A stretch of 64,000 bases of DNA from Desertivirga arenae (GTDB taxonomy: Bacteria > Bacteroidota > Bacteroidia > Sphingobacteriales > Sphingobacteriaceae), in NCBI RefSeq assembly GCF_017355785.1, contig NZ_JAFEWE010000001.1, forward strand, positions 186,001 to 250,000. The letters run 5' to 3'. Position numbers and translations under genes: made by a program. Of the stretch, positions 1-9,143 are shown in pieces; within the stretch, counting starts at the first letter, position 1, and every line of letters begins with the position of its first letter. The notes under the pieces were generated by a model that was not told the DNA's origin, searched no databases, and saw only the letters and a program-made list of their open reading frames with translations.

Positions 1-1662
1 GTCGGAGTAATGTTTTCTGGCTGAACCGAAATGGTAATTAGTAAAATTCCAGGCCCTGGGATAATCTGTATTGCCGAGCAGATTTGGATAGCGCTGAATT
101 GCCATAAAATTAGCATGCGTTTCCCAAAAAAATCCTGAGTGTGCGACACCAGTAAAGCCCGCACCAGGATAAAGGAGAGGAATCATGTATTGAAAGGCAT
201 GGGTGATCTCATGAGCCAGCACCCAGGCATTCTCTCTTACCGTTCTAGGGTCGATATACATAGCATTGATCACGTTGTCAAAGCCTCCCCCAAATGCCCA
301 GCCTGTATAACGATCCTGGTTCCAGGTGTTATTCATTACTACAATGGTTTTATACTTCTTTAGATTTCCGGTTTCCTCAACGTATTTCTGATCGTCGATC
401 ATAAAATCATAAAGGGCTTCCATGGAGTCAAGAACTGCCTGCGGCTTAAATACAAGGTCGGGATTGCTGGCCTTTGTTGGATCATTACCAGCCAATGGCC
501 CCCAAACTACTATAAAGTTCTCAGAAGCCAGAGAGCGATTAGTAAGATCGATCTGTTCTTTTAATGGGGATGATTTCCATTCATTTGGGATATAAACTGT
601 CTTGGTCCCAATTGAACTTATCCTACCAAACACTTTCCACTCAATAATTCCGGTAGATTGAACGTTGTTCTTCATACTCACCCGTAATTTGGTAGTAGAA
701 ATAGAGCCTAGGTCCAATGCATTGTACTTATCCCGGTCTGTACCTATATTACCTATACGCACCCAGGAATCTGTTAGTACATCATAATACTCTACATAAG
801 CCTCCGTCGGTATCATGATACCTCCGTCATCTGTAAACCAGTAGATTTCGGTACTGCTTAGTTTGGCCGGACTGCCCCACTCATACTGCACCCAACGGAA
901 TGTGTTTGGCGAATCCCAGTTCCCATATACCGTTTTGCTTCTGTCTGTGGAACTTGCGGGCTCAAATCCGTCGTTAACAGCCTCAAGCTTTTCCCAGCCC
1001 GAAACAAAGCTGGTACTTGCCGAAGCCCGCGGAGCTATATTTACAGGACTGGCATAAACCTTCCATTCAATAATACCGGTGGATTGGGTAGTATTCTTCA
1101 TGCTTACCCTGAGTTTGGTCGTTGTAATCCCACCCAGATCCAGATAGTTATACTTATTTCCATCCCTCCCAATATCACCGACCTTAACCCAGGCATTGGT
1201 AGCAGCGTTAAAATATTCAATGTAGGCTTCAGTAGGCAGAAGAATTCCACCATTATCGCTGAACCAATAAATGTCTGTTCCGGCCAGTACGATTGGAACA
1301 ACCCATTCATACTCCACCCAACGAAAAGTGTTTGGCGAGTCCCAGTTTCCATAAACGCCGTTGGTTCTGTCTTCAGAGTTTGCCGGATCAAAACCGTCAT
1401 TTACTGCTGCCAGCTTCTCCCAACTAGAAACCTTATCGGTAGTAGCGGTACCCTCAGGAGCCACATTTTCTAAACTTGGCAAAGCAGCTGCAACCGGAAC
1501 GGGCAAGGATTTAGTTATAACGGGGGAAAAATCTTTCCCTGCTTTTATTACAGCTTCGCTACCCGGCCTTTTTTCTGTTTTATCTCTCCTGAAACTCATC
1601 GTTTGGGAGATGATAGTTCCGCTCACCATGGCGGCAAAGAAAAATAGTAGAACTTTTCTCAT
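1..1662 (-). CDS. Secreted HExxH (DUF6055-like) protein with two tandem galactose-binding-like modules, 3' end outside window
   Basis: The reading frame is open from an ATG at 1662 through the left edge, so 554 N-terminal residues are visible and the C-terminus is missing. A short hydrophobic leader (residues 1-19) indicates export. Residues about 67-205 and 208-345 are two copies of one beta-sandwich-like module. Both contain the string VYGNWDSPNTFRW, an IYWF segment and an ending STGIIEWKV; these look like galactose-binding/F5-8-type carbohydrate modules. Residues from about 355 resemble the 460-residue protein at 13723-15105: both carry AHE-x-x-H-x-F-Q (here H484, E485, H488), a metallopeptidase-type zinc signature. 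I place it with DUF6055-like proteins, whose activity is unknown to me. It lies downstream of the GH43/GH127 genes on the same strand, but a terminator separates them. Binding modules plus glycan-locus context suggest a glycoprotein or cell-wall target; this is inference. Confidence 0.8.
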   Translation of the reverse strand, partial: MRKVLLFFFAAMVSGTIISQTMSFRRDKTEKRPGSEAVIKAGKDFSPVITKSLPVPVAAALPSLENVAPEGTATTDKVSSWEKLAAVNDGFDPANSEDRTNGVYGNWDSPNTFRWVEYEWVVPIVLAGTDIYWFSDNGGILLPTEAYIEYFNAATNAWVKVGDIGRDGNKYNYLDLGGITTTKLRVSMKNTTQSTGIIEWKVYASPVNIAPRASASTSFVSGWEKLEAVNDGFEPASSTDRSKTVYGNWDSPNTFRWVQYEWGSPAKLSSTEIYWFTDDGGIMIPTEAYVEYYDVLTDSWVRIGNIGTDRDKYNALDLGSISTTKLRVSMKNNVQSTGIIEWKVFGRISSIGTKTVYIPNEWKSSPLKEQIDLTNRSLASENFIVVWGPLAGNDPTKASNPDLVFKPQAVLDSMEALYDFMIDDQKYVEETGNLKKYKTIVVMNNTWNQDRYTGWAFGGGFDNVINAMYIDPRTVRENAWVLAHEITHAFQYMIPLLYPGAGFTGVAHSGFFWETHANFMAIQRYPNLLGNTDYPRAWNFTNYHFGSARKHYSD

Positions 1663-1970
1663 AGTAAAAAATTTATAAAATATCCTTTTGCTTATTAGTC
1701 ACTCAGCCAGAGTTACGATGTCCGTTACTCTTGGCCTGCCTGTATCGAATCACCCGGCAGCCCTGCGGCAAATCTGTTTTTTTGCCCTTATTGTTATCAT
1801 AAAGTTAAATTTTCGGCATATCGAATTCCCTTTGGAAATTAACCACTTCTTGCATTTTATTAACCGAATAAAGGATTGCGGCAGATCAATAAGATTAATG
1901 GTAATAAGGTTAACCAAAGGTGTATAAATAAAAAAGCCGCAAACTCGTTGCGGCTTTCATCATCCCGGTA
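1663..1970. other. Intergenic spacer with upstream terminator
   Basis: These 308 bases separate the stop of the GH43 gene (1971) from the start of the HExxH gene (1662). They hold a terminator hairpin at the high-coordinate end and presumably the promoter of the downstream gene. No coding signal or clear promoter motif was seen. Confidence 0.6.
1927..1957 (-). terminator. Rho-independent terminator after the GH43 gene
   Basis: On the minus strand a 7-bp perfect stem (GCCGCAA / TTGCGGC, 1936-1942 and 1948-1954) with a 5-nt loop is followed by a T-rich run (complement of 1927-1935). It sits 14 nt after the stop codon at 1971. Confidence 0.85.
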
Positions 1971-4900
1971 TTATTTCTTTCTCTGCAGTATCCTGAAATC
2001 TTTAAATTTCGCCCAACCTGCATTTTTCCCGTAAGTTGCATGGTACAGACCTACCCGTACTGTCGCTCCCAGATCTTTCTTTATCGCCTCTGTCGTTAAT
2101 GGCTGCCAGCTTTTGCCGTCATCGCTGCCGCGTAGATAAAAATTATCTCCATCTCGCTGGATCTGGAGAAACTTTAAATATTTCCATCCCGCCTGATTAT
2201 TCACTTGTTTTCGACCTTCTCTTCCAAGTTCAGTAATGATATTTCCCACTCCCCATCCAGGCATGATACCGCTTTGGATAAGATTTCCCTTTTTGTTTTT
2301 GGCCAAAACCATTAACCCACACTCATTAGCTCCACTCGCCTTCTTTTCCTTTAAACCAATAACATCAGCCACCTCTACCTCAGCAACAAAGTCTCCTGTT
2401 AGCTCTTTGTACAAAAAGGGGCCTTCTTGCTCGTTGCCATCCCAAAATGTATTGACTGACTCCAGCATGAGTTCCTTACCGGATATTTCTGCCCGTGCAG
2501 CCCCCCCTTGCATCCCGTCCCATCCTGCGGCCGTAGGATCTACTTTTAACAAATCTGCATTTGCAGAAAAAAGGTTTGAAACGATGCGGAAGGAACTTGC
2601 ATTCGTATTTACCGCAGCCACTTCTGAAGGTGAAGTAACATTGCCATAATTATCCCTGGCTTTAACGGTATAGGAATACGTGGTATTTGGAGTCTTGCCA
2701 TCGTCTATCGCCCGAGGATCATCTTTCCATTGTTGGCTTACGGTTGCATCTCCCGTTCTTCTGCCAACAATACAGTATTCTACGCTTTCGCCTGGCAGGT
2801 TAGGCCGTCCAGCCTCCAGCACTATCATTTCCGGACTGATGGCTACTGGCTTCCTTTTAAAGTTAATGGCCGCAGGAATGGATTTAGGAAAGGTACCTAT
2901 CCAGCTTGCATAAAGTTCTTTTATCCTTGTTTGACTAAAATTTTCTGAAAATACAGTAAGAGAAGCTACTGCACCCTTAAAACCGCCTGCATTCAGGGAG
3001 AGTCCGGTCCGCTCTAGTTGCATACTCTTAATAAGAGGTGCTGATCCCGGCATTCCATCTATATACACCTGATGGTCTTTCCCATCGAAAGTGCAAACCA
3101 GTTGATGCCATTTTCCATCGTTGAACTTTGCGGGCAAACGCATCATAAAAGTAGAGCCGCCGGCGACTGGCCAGCTAATTACGCGGTTGTCATTTCTGCC
3201 TTTATTATTTACGATGGCAACCATTGTATAAGGCAGCTTTCCGGCAAGTGATTCATTTATCTTTGATGCTGATAAGAAAGCATTATCATCAAACTGCAAG
3301 CAAATCTTTCCTTCAACATCCCTTACTATAGGAGAGACCCCATGCGCGACTAAATTTCCCCTCTCAAAACCCTCATTTTTCCACTGCGTCAATGGGCCGT
3401 AGGGAAGCTGAGCGGCATCCAAATAAACTGCCACATTGGATGTATTTTTCTCCTGGGTCTGCTGCTTAACCTCATCTTCAGAAAGTGCCACATCATAAAC
3501 TTTCAAGGAAGAAATGGCTCCGCTGAAATAAGCGTTTTTATCTGAAGTAGTTCCGATGACGAAGTTCCTTAAATTTGCAAGGAACAACATTTTCAGATCC
3601 TGCTTATCCAGGTTTCCATCAACATAGATCTTTTCATAGGTTCCGTCGAAGGTAAATGCAATATGATGCCATCTTCCCGCTTCAGGGATATTCTTAAAAC
3701 TCATATCAGGCCAGCCCCAATGCGCGGCAGCACCCCATTGCCTGTGACTGCCAAAACCGAAAGTGGCATTTGTAATATCAACGCCGCCCCTTTCTGTCCA
3801 GGATATCACAGGTTCTTCTGATTGTACTTCCGGGTTAAATAACCACATAGACACTGTGAAGCTGCTATTTCCGCTGAGAGTAGAAGGCGCCACAAAGTCA
3901 GACTGAAGTGAGATTCCACCAGGGAACACCACTGCTTTCCTTCCTTCAATAATATTTACAATAGGTTTCCTGGCAGATTCAGGGGTAAATGTTCCCTTCA
4001 GGCTGCCAGAGTTATTCCAGGAGGATACCACTGAACCAAGGGCCATTTCCTCGGCGTTCAGATGAACAAGTAATCCTTTTGCCTGCCGTTTTTCTACAGG
4101 TTTTCCAGGGACCGTCTTTGCCACAGGCTGATAAGAATCGTTATCAAAAACCCTGATGTTCCAGACTGCTTTGTTTAATCCCGGGTATTCGGTATTTACA
4201 ATCTTTAAGCGGACATATCGGGCAGATACATTACTAACATCCACCATAGGACTTCCATGGATGGTGTTTTCAGACTTATCTGCAAATACTTTCCAATCGG
4301 TACCATTCAGAGAATATTCGATGATGTACTGGTAGTACCAGGTTGCATATTCAAACTGGGTATGTACGCTTTTGACATTCTTAACAGCTCCCAGATCTAT
4401 AGAAAGCCAGGCATCACTCGTATTATTTCCCGGTTTCCACAAAGTTCCGTTGTTATTGTCAACAGCGTAGGCAGCCTTAAATTCATCACTGTAAGAAGAT
4501 GAGGCGGTTACTCTCTTACCAAAAGCCAGATCAGTGTGAGGATTTACATTCTTACCTAAATATCCTATCCCCTCATGTGAGGGGACGAGGCTTTTTATAT
4601 TACCTTCCTTATCAAATTCCAGTTTGTCTGCAGCCACCTGACGATGGTAGCCTCCATTGTTATGAGGATTATTATGCCGGTGATAGATCAAATAAAAATC
4701 CTTACCATTCTCTAATACCGATTGGTGGCCGGGACCATGAACAGAGCCATCTGAATTTGTTACCAGGATGGGGTTGTTCTTGCCCTCAACAAAAGGCCCC
4801 ATCGGTCCTGTTTTGCTCATTACATAACGGACTTTATAGCTGGCATCTTCACAGCGCTCAGAAGAATAGGTGAGGTAATAAATACCGTTCCTTTTAAACA

Positions 4901-5516
4901 TGAAGGGTGCCTCGAAAAAGTCCTTCGCTACAGTATTTGGTATCTTGTCTGTTTTTGCAAAAGATTTCATATCCGGATTCAGTAATCCTACGCCGCATCC
5001 GCTGTTCGGGTAAATACCCCAGGTCCCCCAGAACATGTAAAACTTTCCATCATCATCCCTGAACGTTTGCCCGTCCAAAGTGATCACATCAGGAACATAA
5101 TAATTGCGAATAATAGGTTGCCCTGTGGGAAGCAATGAAGTCCAGGGACCCGTTGGGGTACTGCCTGAAGCGCCAAAGATCTCGACCGGTTGACAGTAAT
5201 ACATGTAGTATTTTCCATCATTTCCCTTCGTAACGTCGGGAGCCCAGTAGTGGCGGGTTGTGGGCCAGTTCATATCATCAAGACTCCAGTTAACGAAGTC
5301 TTTAGACTTCCAGACCTGCGAAGGGCCAAACCCTCCTCCGTTACCGTCAGTAGTTGCATAGATATACCAGGTATCGCCAAATTTCTTAACCGTCGGATCA
5401 GCGAAATAACCTGGCAGAACAGGATTTCCAGCACCTGGATCAGTATGTGCTTTTCTTTGAGCAAATGCAGTGTTGAAAAGAACCAGGATAGAAACAATTA
5501 CATATCTAATACTCAT
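1971..5516 (-). CDS. Large modular secreted GH43 glycoside hydrolase
   Basis: An 1181-residue exported protein (leader ending FNTAFAQ, about residue 20). Residues about 30-320 are a GH43 five-bladed propeller. The expected acidic residues are visible: D40 in YFADP (base), D148 in the LDG segment before FRDDDG (pKa modulator) and E202 in FEAPFMF (general acid). Next come an F5/8-type discoidin module (about 335-460), two LamG-like jelly rolls (about 485-700 and 705-890), an Ig/FN3-like linker (about 895-985) and a DUF1349-like C-terminal sandwich (about 990-1180). GH43 enzymes mainly release alpha-L-arabinofuranose or beta-xylose; the subfamily cannot be decided by eye. The gene starts 15 bp after the GH127 stop, so the two are almost certainly co-transcribed, which favours an arabinose-removing role. 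A terminator follows. Confidence 0.88.
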   Translation of the reverse strand: MSIRYVIVSILVLFNTAFAQRKAHTDPGAGNPVLPGYFADPTVKKFGDTWYIYATTDGNGGGFGPSQVWKSKDFVNWSLDDMNWPTTRHYWAPDVTKGNDGKYYMYYCQPVEIFGASGSTPTGPWTSLLPTGQPIIRNYYVPDVITLDGQTFRDDDGKFYMFWGTWGIYPNSGCGVGLLNPDMKSFAKTDKIPNTVAKDFFEAPFMFKRNGIYYLTYSSERCEDASYKVRYVMSKTGPMGPFVEGKNNPILVTNSDGSVHGPGHQSVLENGKDFYLIYHRHNNPHNNGGYHRQVAADKLEFDKEGNIKSLVPSHEGIGYLGKNVNPHTDLAFGKRVTASSSYSDEFKAAYAVDNNNGTLWKPGNNTSDAWLSIDLGAVKNVKSVHTQFEYATWYYQYIIEYSLNGTDWKVFADKSENTIHGSPMVDVSNVSARYVRLKIVNTEYPGLNKAVWNIRVFDNDSYQPVAKTVPGKPVEKRQAKGLLVHLNAEEMALGSVVSSWNNSGSLKGTFTPESARKPIVNIIEGRKAVVFPGGISLQSDFVAPSTLSGNSSFTVSMWLFNPEVQSEEPVISWTERGGVDITNATFGFGSHRQWGAAAHWGWPDMSFKNIPEAGRWHHIAFTFDGTYEKIYVDGNLDKQDLKMLFLANLRNFVIGTTSDKNAYFSGAISSLKVYDVALSEDEVKQQTQEKNTSNVAVYLDAAQLPYGPLTQWKNEGFERGNLVAHGVSPIVRDVEGKICLQFDDNAFLSASKINESLAGKLPYTMVAIVNNKGRNDNRVISWPVAGGSTFMMRLPAKFNDGKWHQLVCTFDGKDHQVYIDGMPGSAPLIKSMQLERTGLSLNAGGFKGAVASLTVFSENFSQTRIKELYASWIGTFPKSIPAAINFKRKPVAISPEMIVLEAGRPNLPGESVEYCIVGRRTGDATVSQQWKDDPRAIDDGKTPNTTYSYTVKARDNYGNVTSPSEVAAVNTNASSFRIVSNLFSANADLLKVDPTAAGWDGMQGGAARAEISGKELMLESVNTFWDGNEQEGPFLYKELTGDFVAEVEVADVIGLKEKKASGANECGLMVLAKNKKGNLIQSGIMPGWGVGNIITELGREGRKQVNNQAGWKYLKFLQIQRDGDNFYLRGSDDGKSWQPLTTEAIKKDLGATVRVGLYHATYGKNAGWAKFKDFRILQRKK

Positions 5517-5531
5517 AGACCCGATCAGAAT

Positions 5532-7934
5532 TTACTGTACTATCCACTCGTGAATCCCTGAAGCATTATCAACAGGTAGTTTTAACTCCAACTTAAGAGC
5601 TTTCGTTTTCACTGGTTTAAACTTCAGAACATTGTATTTATCTTTCTCAATCCCTGAAGAACTTAGCTGACTTACAGGCTCCCATTTCCCATCTTTTAGA
5701 TACAATACCTGATAAGAATCCGGAATTCGGCAGCCACCCCAGGGACCATCATCAAACCAATAAACTTTTGATTCTGACACAGTCTCTTCCTTCTCAAAAT
5801 TATATTGCACAAATTCCCTGGTATCCTTCTTAGGCCACCAGTGGAGATAAGGATAACTAGCGTCTTTAGAATCCACCGGATCATACTGATCCTTAATTGC
5901 AGAAATCAATCTTTCATTTTTCAGCGAAGCCGAAACAGCACTTCGTGATGCAATTGTTGGAGCGGGCTGAGGTTTAGCTGCCGATTCTTCATAAGGTATC
6001 CATACTGCCATTTCGCTATGACCTCTGTTATTCCAGGCGTAATATGGAATCGCCCTAACCATTTGCTTAGTCTTTAGGATCCCGGCGCTATTCAGTTGCC
6101 TTCTGGCACTGATACCATCAATGGTTAATTCATCTATGCCATTTAACTTTTGAGACGCAAAAGAGACCTTTGCTGGCGCATCCTTTTCGATCATTATATT
6201 ATGCACCAGGCTGTCTTTGTTATCCGGTCCTTCCAGGCAGTAAACTATCGGGCCCCTTTCAAAAGCAAATTTCCCGATATCATCCTTCACCTTAGGGTTT
6301 GCCACTACTTTTTCCACTTCCATAGGTAACGTAAAGCTCACCTTGTCCCCCTTCTTCCAGGTACGGTCAAGTACGGCATAGCCTTTTCCAAGTTTATAAT
6401 CCACAGCCTTTCCATTAACTAAAATAACCACTGGACTCTTTTTTGTATCAACATAGGAATATAGGTCGCCCGGAACAACCTGTTTTTGAGCCCAGCCCGG
6501 AATTCGGATATTCAAGGAGAACTTCAGGGCCTTCTCTGGATTCACCTGCAGATCTACCTTACCGTTCCATGGATAGTCGGTGGTTTGACTAAGCTTTACT
6601 TTTCCAGCGGCTAACTCTACTTCTGCGTCATTACTCATGAAAAGGTTCACGTAGAGGTCGTTCTTATTCTGAGCATACACATACCCAGGGACAGAAGGCA
6701 TAAATCGGGTCATGTTAGAAATACAACAAGCACAGCTAAACCATGCACTTCTCTGGTGCTGGTGCATTGAAGCCAGAGGATTGGGATAAAAGAAGCGGTC
6801 GCCACTCAGAGACACACCAGAAAGCAATCCATTGTAGAGCGTCCGTTCCAGCACATCATAATATTTGGAATCCCCATGTAGTTGGAACATCCTGCTATTC
6901 CAGTAAACATTAGCTATTGCTGCACAGGTTTCAGCGTAAGCCGACATGTTAGGTAACTGATAAGCTTCACCAAAGGCTTCACCTGCTCCCGTTGCACCAA
7001 TTCCTCCTGTTATATAAAGCTTCTTATTTACCACATCCTGCCAGATAGCATCAATCGCTTTCAAATATTTCTCATCTCCCGTGAGTGCAGCTACATCGGC
7101 CATTCCCGTATACATATAAGTGGCACGTACGGCGTGCCCTACTGCTTCATGTTGATCTACCACCTTTGCATGACTTTGATGATAGGCGTCACCCTTTGGT
7201 CCTCTCACATCTAGGAAAAACTTCGCCAGATCAAGGTATTTCTTATTCCCTGTTACCCTGTATAGCTTGACCAATCCAATTTCCACTACCTGGTGACCAG
7301 GATATCTTTCTTCCTTTCCAAAACCAAAGTCTTTCACAAGCAGATCGGCATTTTTTATCGCAATGTTCAGGAAGTTCTTTTTTCCTGTTGCCAGGTAATG
7401 AGCTGTTGCCGCTTCAAATAAATGTCCAGAATTGTAAAGTTCGTGACTTAAATCTTCCTCCTTTTCCCATCTTTTACTACCGATCCAGGGATGCGGTTTT
7501 GCTGCATTAACTGTACGAAAAGTGAATAGGTACCCATCCTTTTCCTGGGCGGCCCCAATGATCGTTATCAGTGAATCAACATACCTTTCGAGCTTTGGAT
7601 CTTTCTTTACCTGCATAGCGTAAGAAGCTCCTTCTATGACTTTGTATATATCAGTATCATCAAAAGTAAACTCAGACAATTTATCTCCACTCAGCAACTT
7701 TGCTGCCCTGAGGAAGTTATCCACGCGTCCGTTCTGTTCACATTTTTGCAAGGTGTAGGGAATTGTTGTATTAACATTCACCTCCATCTTAGGTGCCCAA
7801 AATTTATCATGGACATGAACTTTAGTAAAGGGGACGGGCTGTATGGGATAATCTCGCTGTTGACCAGTCGCATTCAGAATACTTAAGCCTGAAGTGCAAA
7901 CAATGGCAACAAATCTTTTCCTGTTTAATTTCAT
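5532..7934 (-). CDS. GH127 beta-L-arabinofuranosidase (DUF1680)
   Basis: An 800-residue exported protein of the DUF1680/GH127 family, which hydrolyses terminal beta-L-arabinofuranosyl residues with a zinc-bound cysteine nucleophile. The diagnostic residues align with those of the characterised enzyme HypBA1. CACC at 401-404 supplies C403 (nucleophile, equivalent to C417) and C404. ETC at 335-337 supplies zinc ligands E335 and C337. E319, sixteen residues before E335, fits the acid/base E322. The (alpha/alpha)6 barrel spans about 30-440, followed by beta-sandwich regions; a C-terminal stretch from about 705 resembles a discoidin-like fold. The leader (residues 1-24) has no clear lipobox, so periplasmic location is likely. 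It is the promoter-proximal gene of a GH127-GH43 pair. In type II arabinogalactan loci of Bacteroides this family removes arabinose decorations. Confidence 0.93.
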   Translation of the reverse strand: MKLNRKRFVAIVCTSGLSILNATGQQRDYPIQPVPFTKVHVHDKFWAPKMEVNVNTTIPYTLQKCEQNGRVDNFLRAAKLLSGDKLSEFTFDDTDIYKVIEGASYAMQVKKDPKLERYVDSLITIIGAAQEKDGYLFTFRTVNAAKPHPWIGSKRWEKEEDLSHELYNSGHLFEAATAHYLATGKKNFLNIAIKNADLLVKDFGFGKEERYPGHQVVEIGLVKLYRVTGNKKYLDLAKFFLDVRGPKGDAYHQSHAKVVDQHEAVGHAVRATYMYTGMADVAALTGDEKYLKAIDAIWQDVVNKKLYITGGIGATGAGEAFGEAYQLPNMSAYAETCAAIANVYWNSRMFQLHGDSKYYDVLERTLYNGLLSGVSLSGDRFFYPNPLASMHQHQRSAWFSCACCISNMTRFMPSVPGYVYAQNKNDLYVNLFMSNDAEVELAAGKVKLSQTTDYPWNGKVDLQVNPEKALKFSLNIRIPGWAQKQVVPGDLYSYVDTKKSPVVILVNGKAVDYKLGKGYAVLDRTWKKGDKVSFTLPMEVEKVVANPKVKDDIGKFAFERGPIVYCLEGPDNKDSLVHNIMIEKDAPAKVSFASQKLNGIDELTIDGISARRQLNSAGILKTKQMVRAIPYYAWNNRGHSEMAVWIPYEESAAKPQPAPTIASRSAVSASLKNERLISAIKDQYDPVDSKDASYPYLHWWPKKDTREFVQYNFEKEETVSESKVYWFDDGPWGGCRIPDSYQVLYLKDGKWEPVSQLSSSGIEKDKYNVLKFKPVKTKALKLELKLPVDNASGIHEWIVQ

Positions 7935-7997
7935 AATTATATGTCAGCTAAGTTGTGTACGAATTAATTACGGTCTGAACTTCCACCTTTCGTTACT

Positions 7998-8005
7998 CAA
8001 ATATA
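7998..8005 (-). promoter_or_regulatory. Candidate Bacteroidota -7 promoter element for the GH127-GH43 operon
   Basis: On the minus strand the octamer TATATTTG matches the Bacteroidota -7 consensus TAnnTTTG and lies about 64 nt upstream of the GH127 start codon. No good -33 TTG was found at the expected spacing, so the call is weak. Confidence 0.3.
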
Positions 8006-8113
8006 TCGATGTTACAATCTTCCTATTGATCTGATCTTAGCCTTATTGCGTTAAATATTAACTTAATTCAAATCCTCGAAGAGATTGATCTCTTGATAAA
8101 ATAACCTAACGTT

Positions 8114-9064
8114 CTATTGCAAATTCCCGTCTTTTAACCTGCGATAAGCCAGGGTTGCAGCAGCCAAATCTTCTACGGCCAGCCCCATTGACTTAAATAA
8201 TGTAATTTCCTCCTTCGAGTTCCTTCCTTTATGCCTGGCACTACAGAGCTCAACAATGTCGGCCTGTACAGAATCAATGGAAATTAGGCCATTCTTCAGT
8301 GGAATAGCTAGCTCACCCGCTTCATGGAGAGCTCCATCACGAGAGTCGACGAATAAAGAAGAACGTTCTATAGCAAGGTCGTCTGCTTCCCGCATATGAG
8401 GTTTATAAGCACCAACCAGATCCAGATGCTGTCCTGGTTTAAGCCACTTTCCTTCAATTAGTGGCTCCGCTGACATTGTTGCACAGGATATCACATCTGC
8501 TTCATCAACCGCATCTTCTAAAGAATTGGCCACTTCTGTCTTAAAACCAAGGGATAGCAATTTCGCAGACATTTTGCTGGCTTTGTCGACGTTCCTCCCC
8601 CAAATGATGATCCTCCTGTAATTCCTTATTTTACAGTGAGCCTGCACCAGATGAAAGGCAACCTTACCCGTTCCAACCACTAGCAAAGTTTCTGCATCCT
8701 GCCGTGCCAGGTATTTTGCCGCCAAAGCTGAAGTACAGGCTGTTCGTACTGAAGTTAAATATGCAGCTCCCATTACTGCCAGTACCTGCCCCGTATTGGC
8801 ATCAAGCAGGGTATACTGAGCGTTTATGGACGGAAGGTTCTTAGCGGGGTTATCAGGAGCAACTACAACCTGTTTTATTCCCAAAAACTCACTAGTCCAG
8901 GAAGGCATCAGAATAAGCGTATTTTCAGTCCCTTCTCTAGAGTGGTAGAAATGGTGGTGCCTCAGCGGCATTTCAAAATCACTTACAAATACTTGTTGAA
9001 GTGCTTCTATTACTGAAGAATAATCTAAAACAGCGATAAGGGTATCGAGACTAATGTTTAACAT
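8114..9064 (-). CDS. Ornithine cyclodeaminase / mu-crystallin family NAD(P)-dependent enzyme
   Basis: A 316-residue cytoplasmic protein of the ornithine cyclodeaminase/mu-crystallin family, whose members include cyclodeaminases, alanine dehydrogenases and ketimine reductases. Visible signatures are GIKQVV near the N-terminal substrate site, LTSVRTA, the Rossmann dinucleotide loop VVGTGKVA, and FVDSRDGALHEAGEL near the C-terminus. The ATG at 9064 is preferred over an upstream TTG at 9115, because the 17 extra residues are unlike the family and the family N-terminus (MLNISLDTLI) begins at the ATG. It follows a SusD gene by 79 bp on the same strand with no obvious terminator between. It has no known part in glycan breakdown, so it may be a passenger. 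The exact substrate cannot be read from sequence. Confidence 0.85.
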   Translation of the reverse strand: MLNISLDTLIAVLDYSSVIEALQQVFVSDFEMPLRHHHFYHSREGTENTLILMPSWTSEFLGIKQVVVAPDNPAKNLPSINAQYTLLDANTGQVLAVMGAAYLTSVRTACTSALAAKYLARQDAETLLVVGTGKVAFHLVQAHCKIRNYRRIIIWGRNVDKASKMSAKLLSLGFKTEVANSLEDAVDEADVISCATMSAEPLIEGKWLKPGQHLDLVGAYKPHMREADDLAIERSSLFVDSRDGALHEAGELAIPLKNGLISIDSVQADIVELCSARHKGRNSKEEITLFKSMGLAVEDLAAATLAYRRLKDGNLQ

Positions 9065-9143
9065 AAAGACAGTGCGGCCATAAACAAGAGGAGGCGTTAC
9101 GCCCACTCCTACCAATTATACTAACAACCAATTTTTATTTTAA

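Noticed and set aside
1084-1473. Plus-strand open frame of 129 codons opposite the left-edge gene
   Set aside because: It lies antisense to a well-supported coding frame with recognisable domains and shows no family features of its own.
8079-8094. AAGAGA/TCTCTT hairpin after the cyclodeaminase gene as terminator
   Set aside because: The stem is only 6 A/T-rich base pairs and no T-run follows on the minus strand.
9065-9115. Longer N-terminus of the cyclodeaminase-family protein from TTG
   Set aside because: The added 17 residues are unlike the family and an ATG stands at the expected position.
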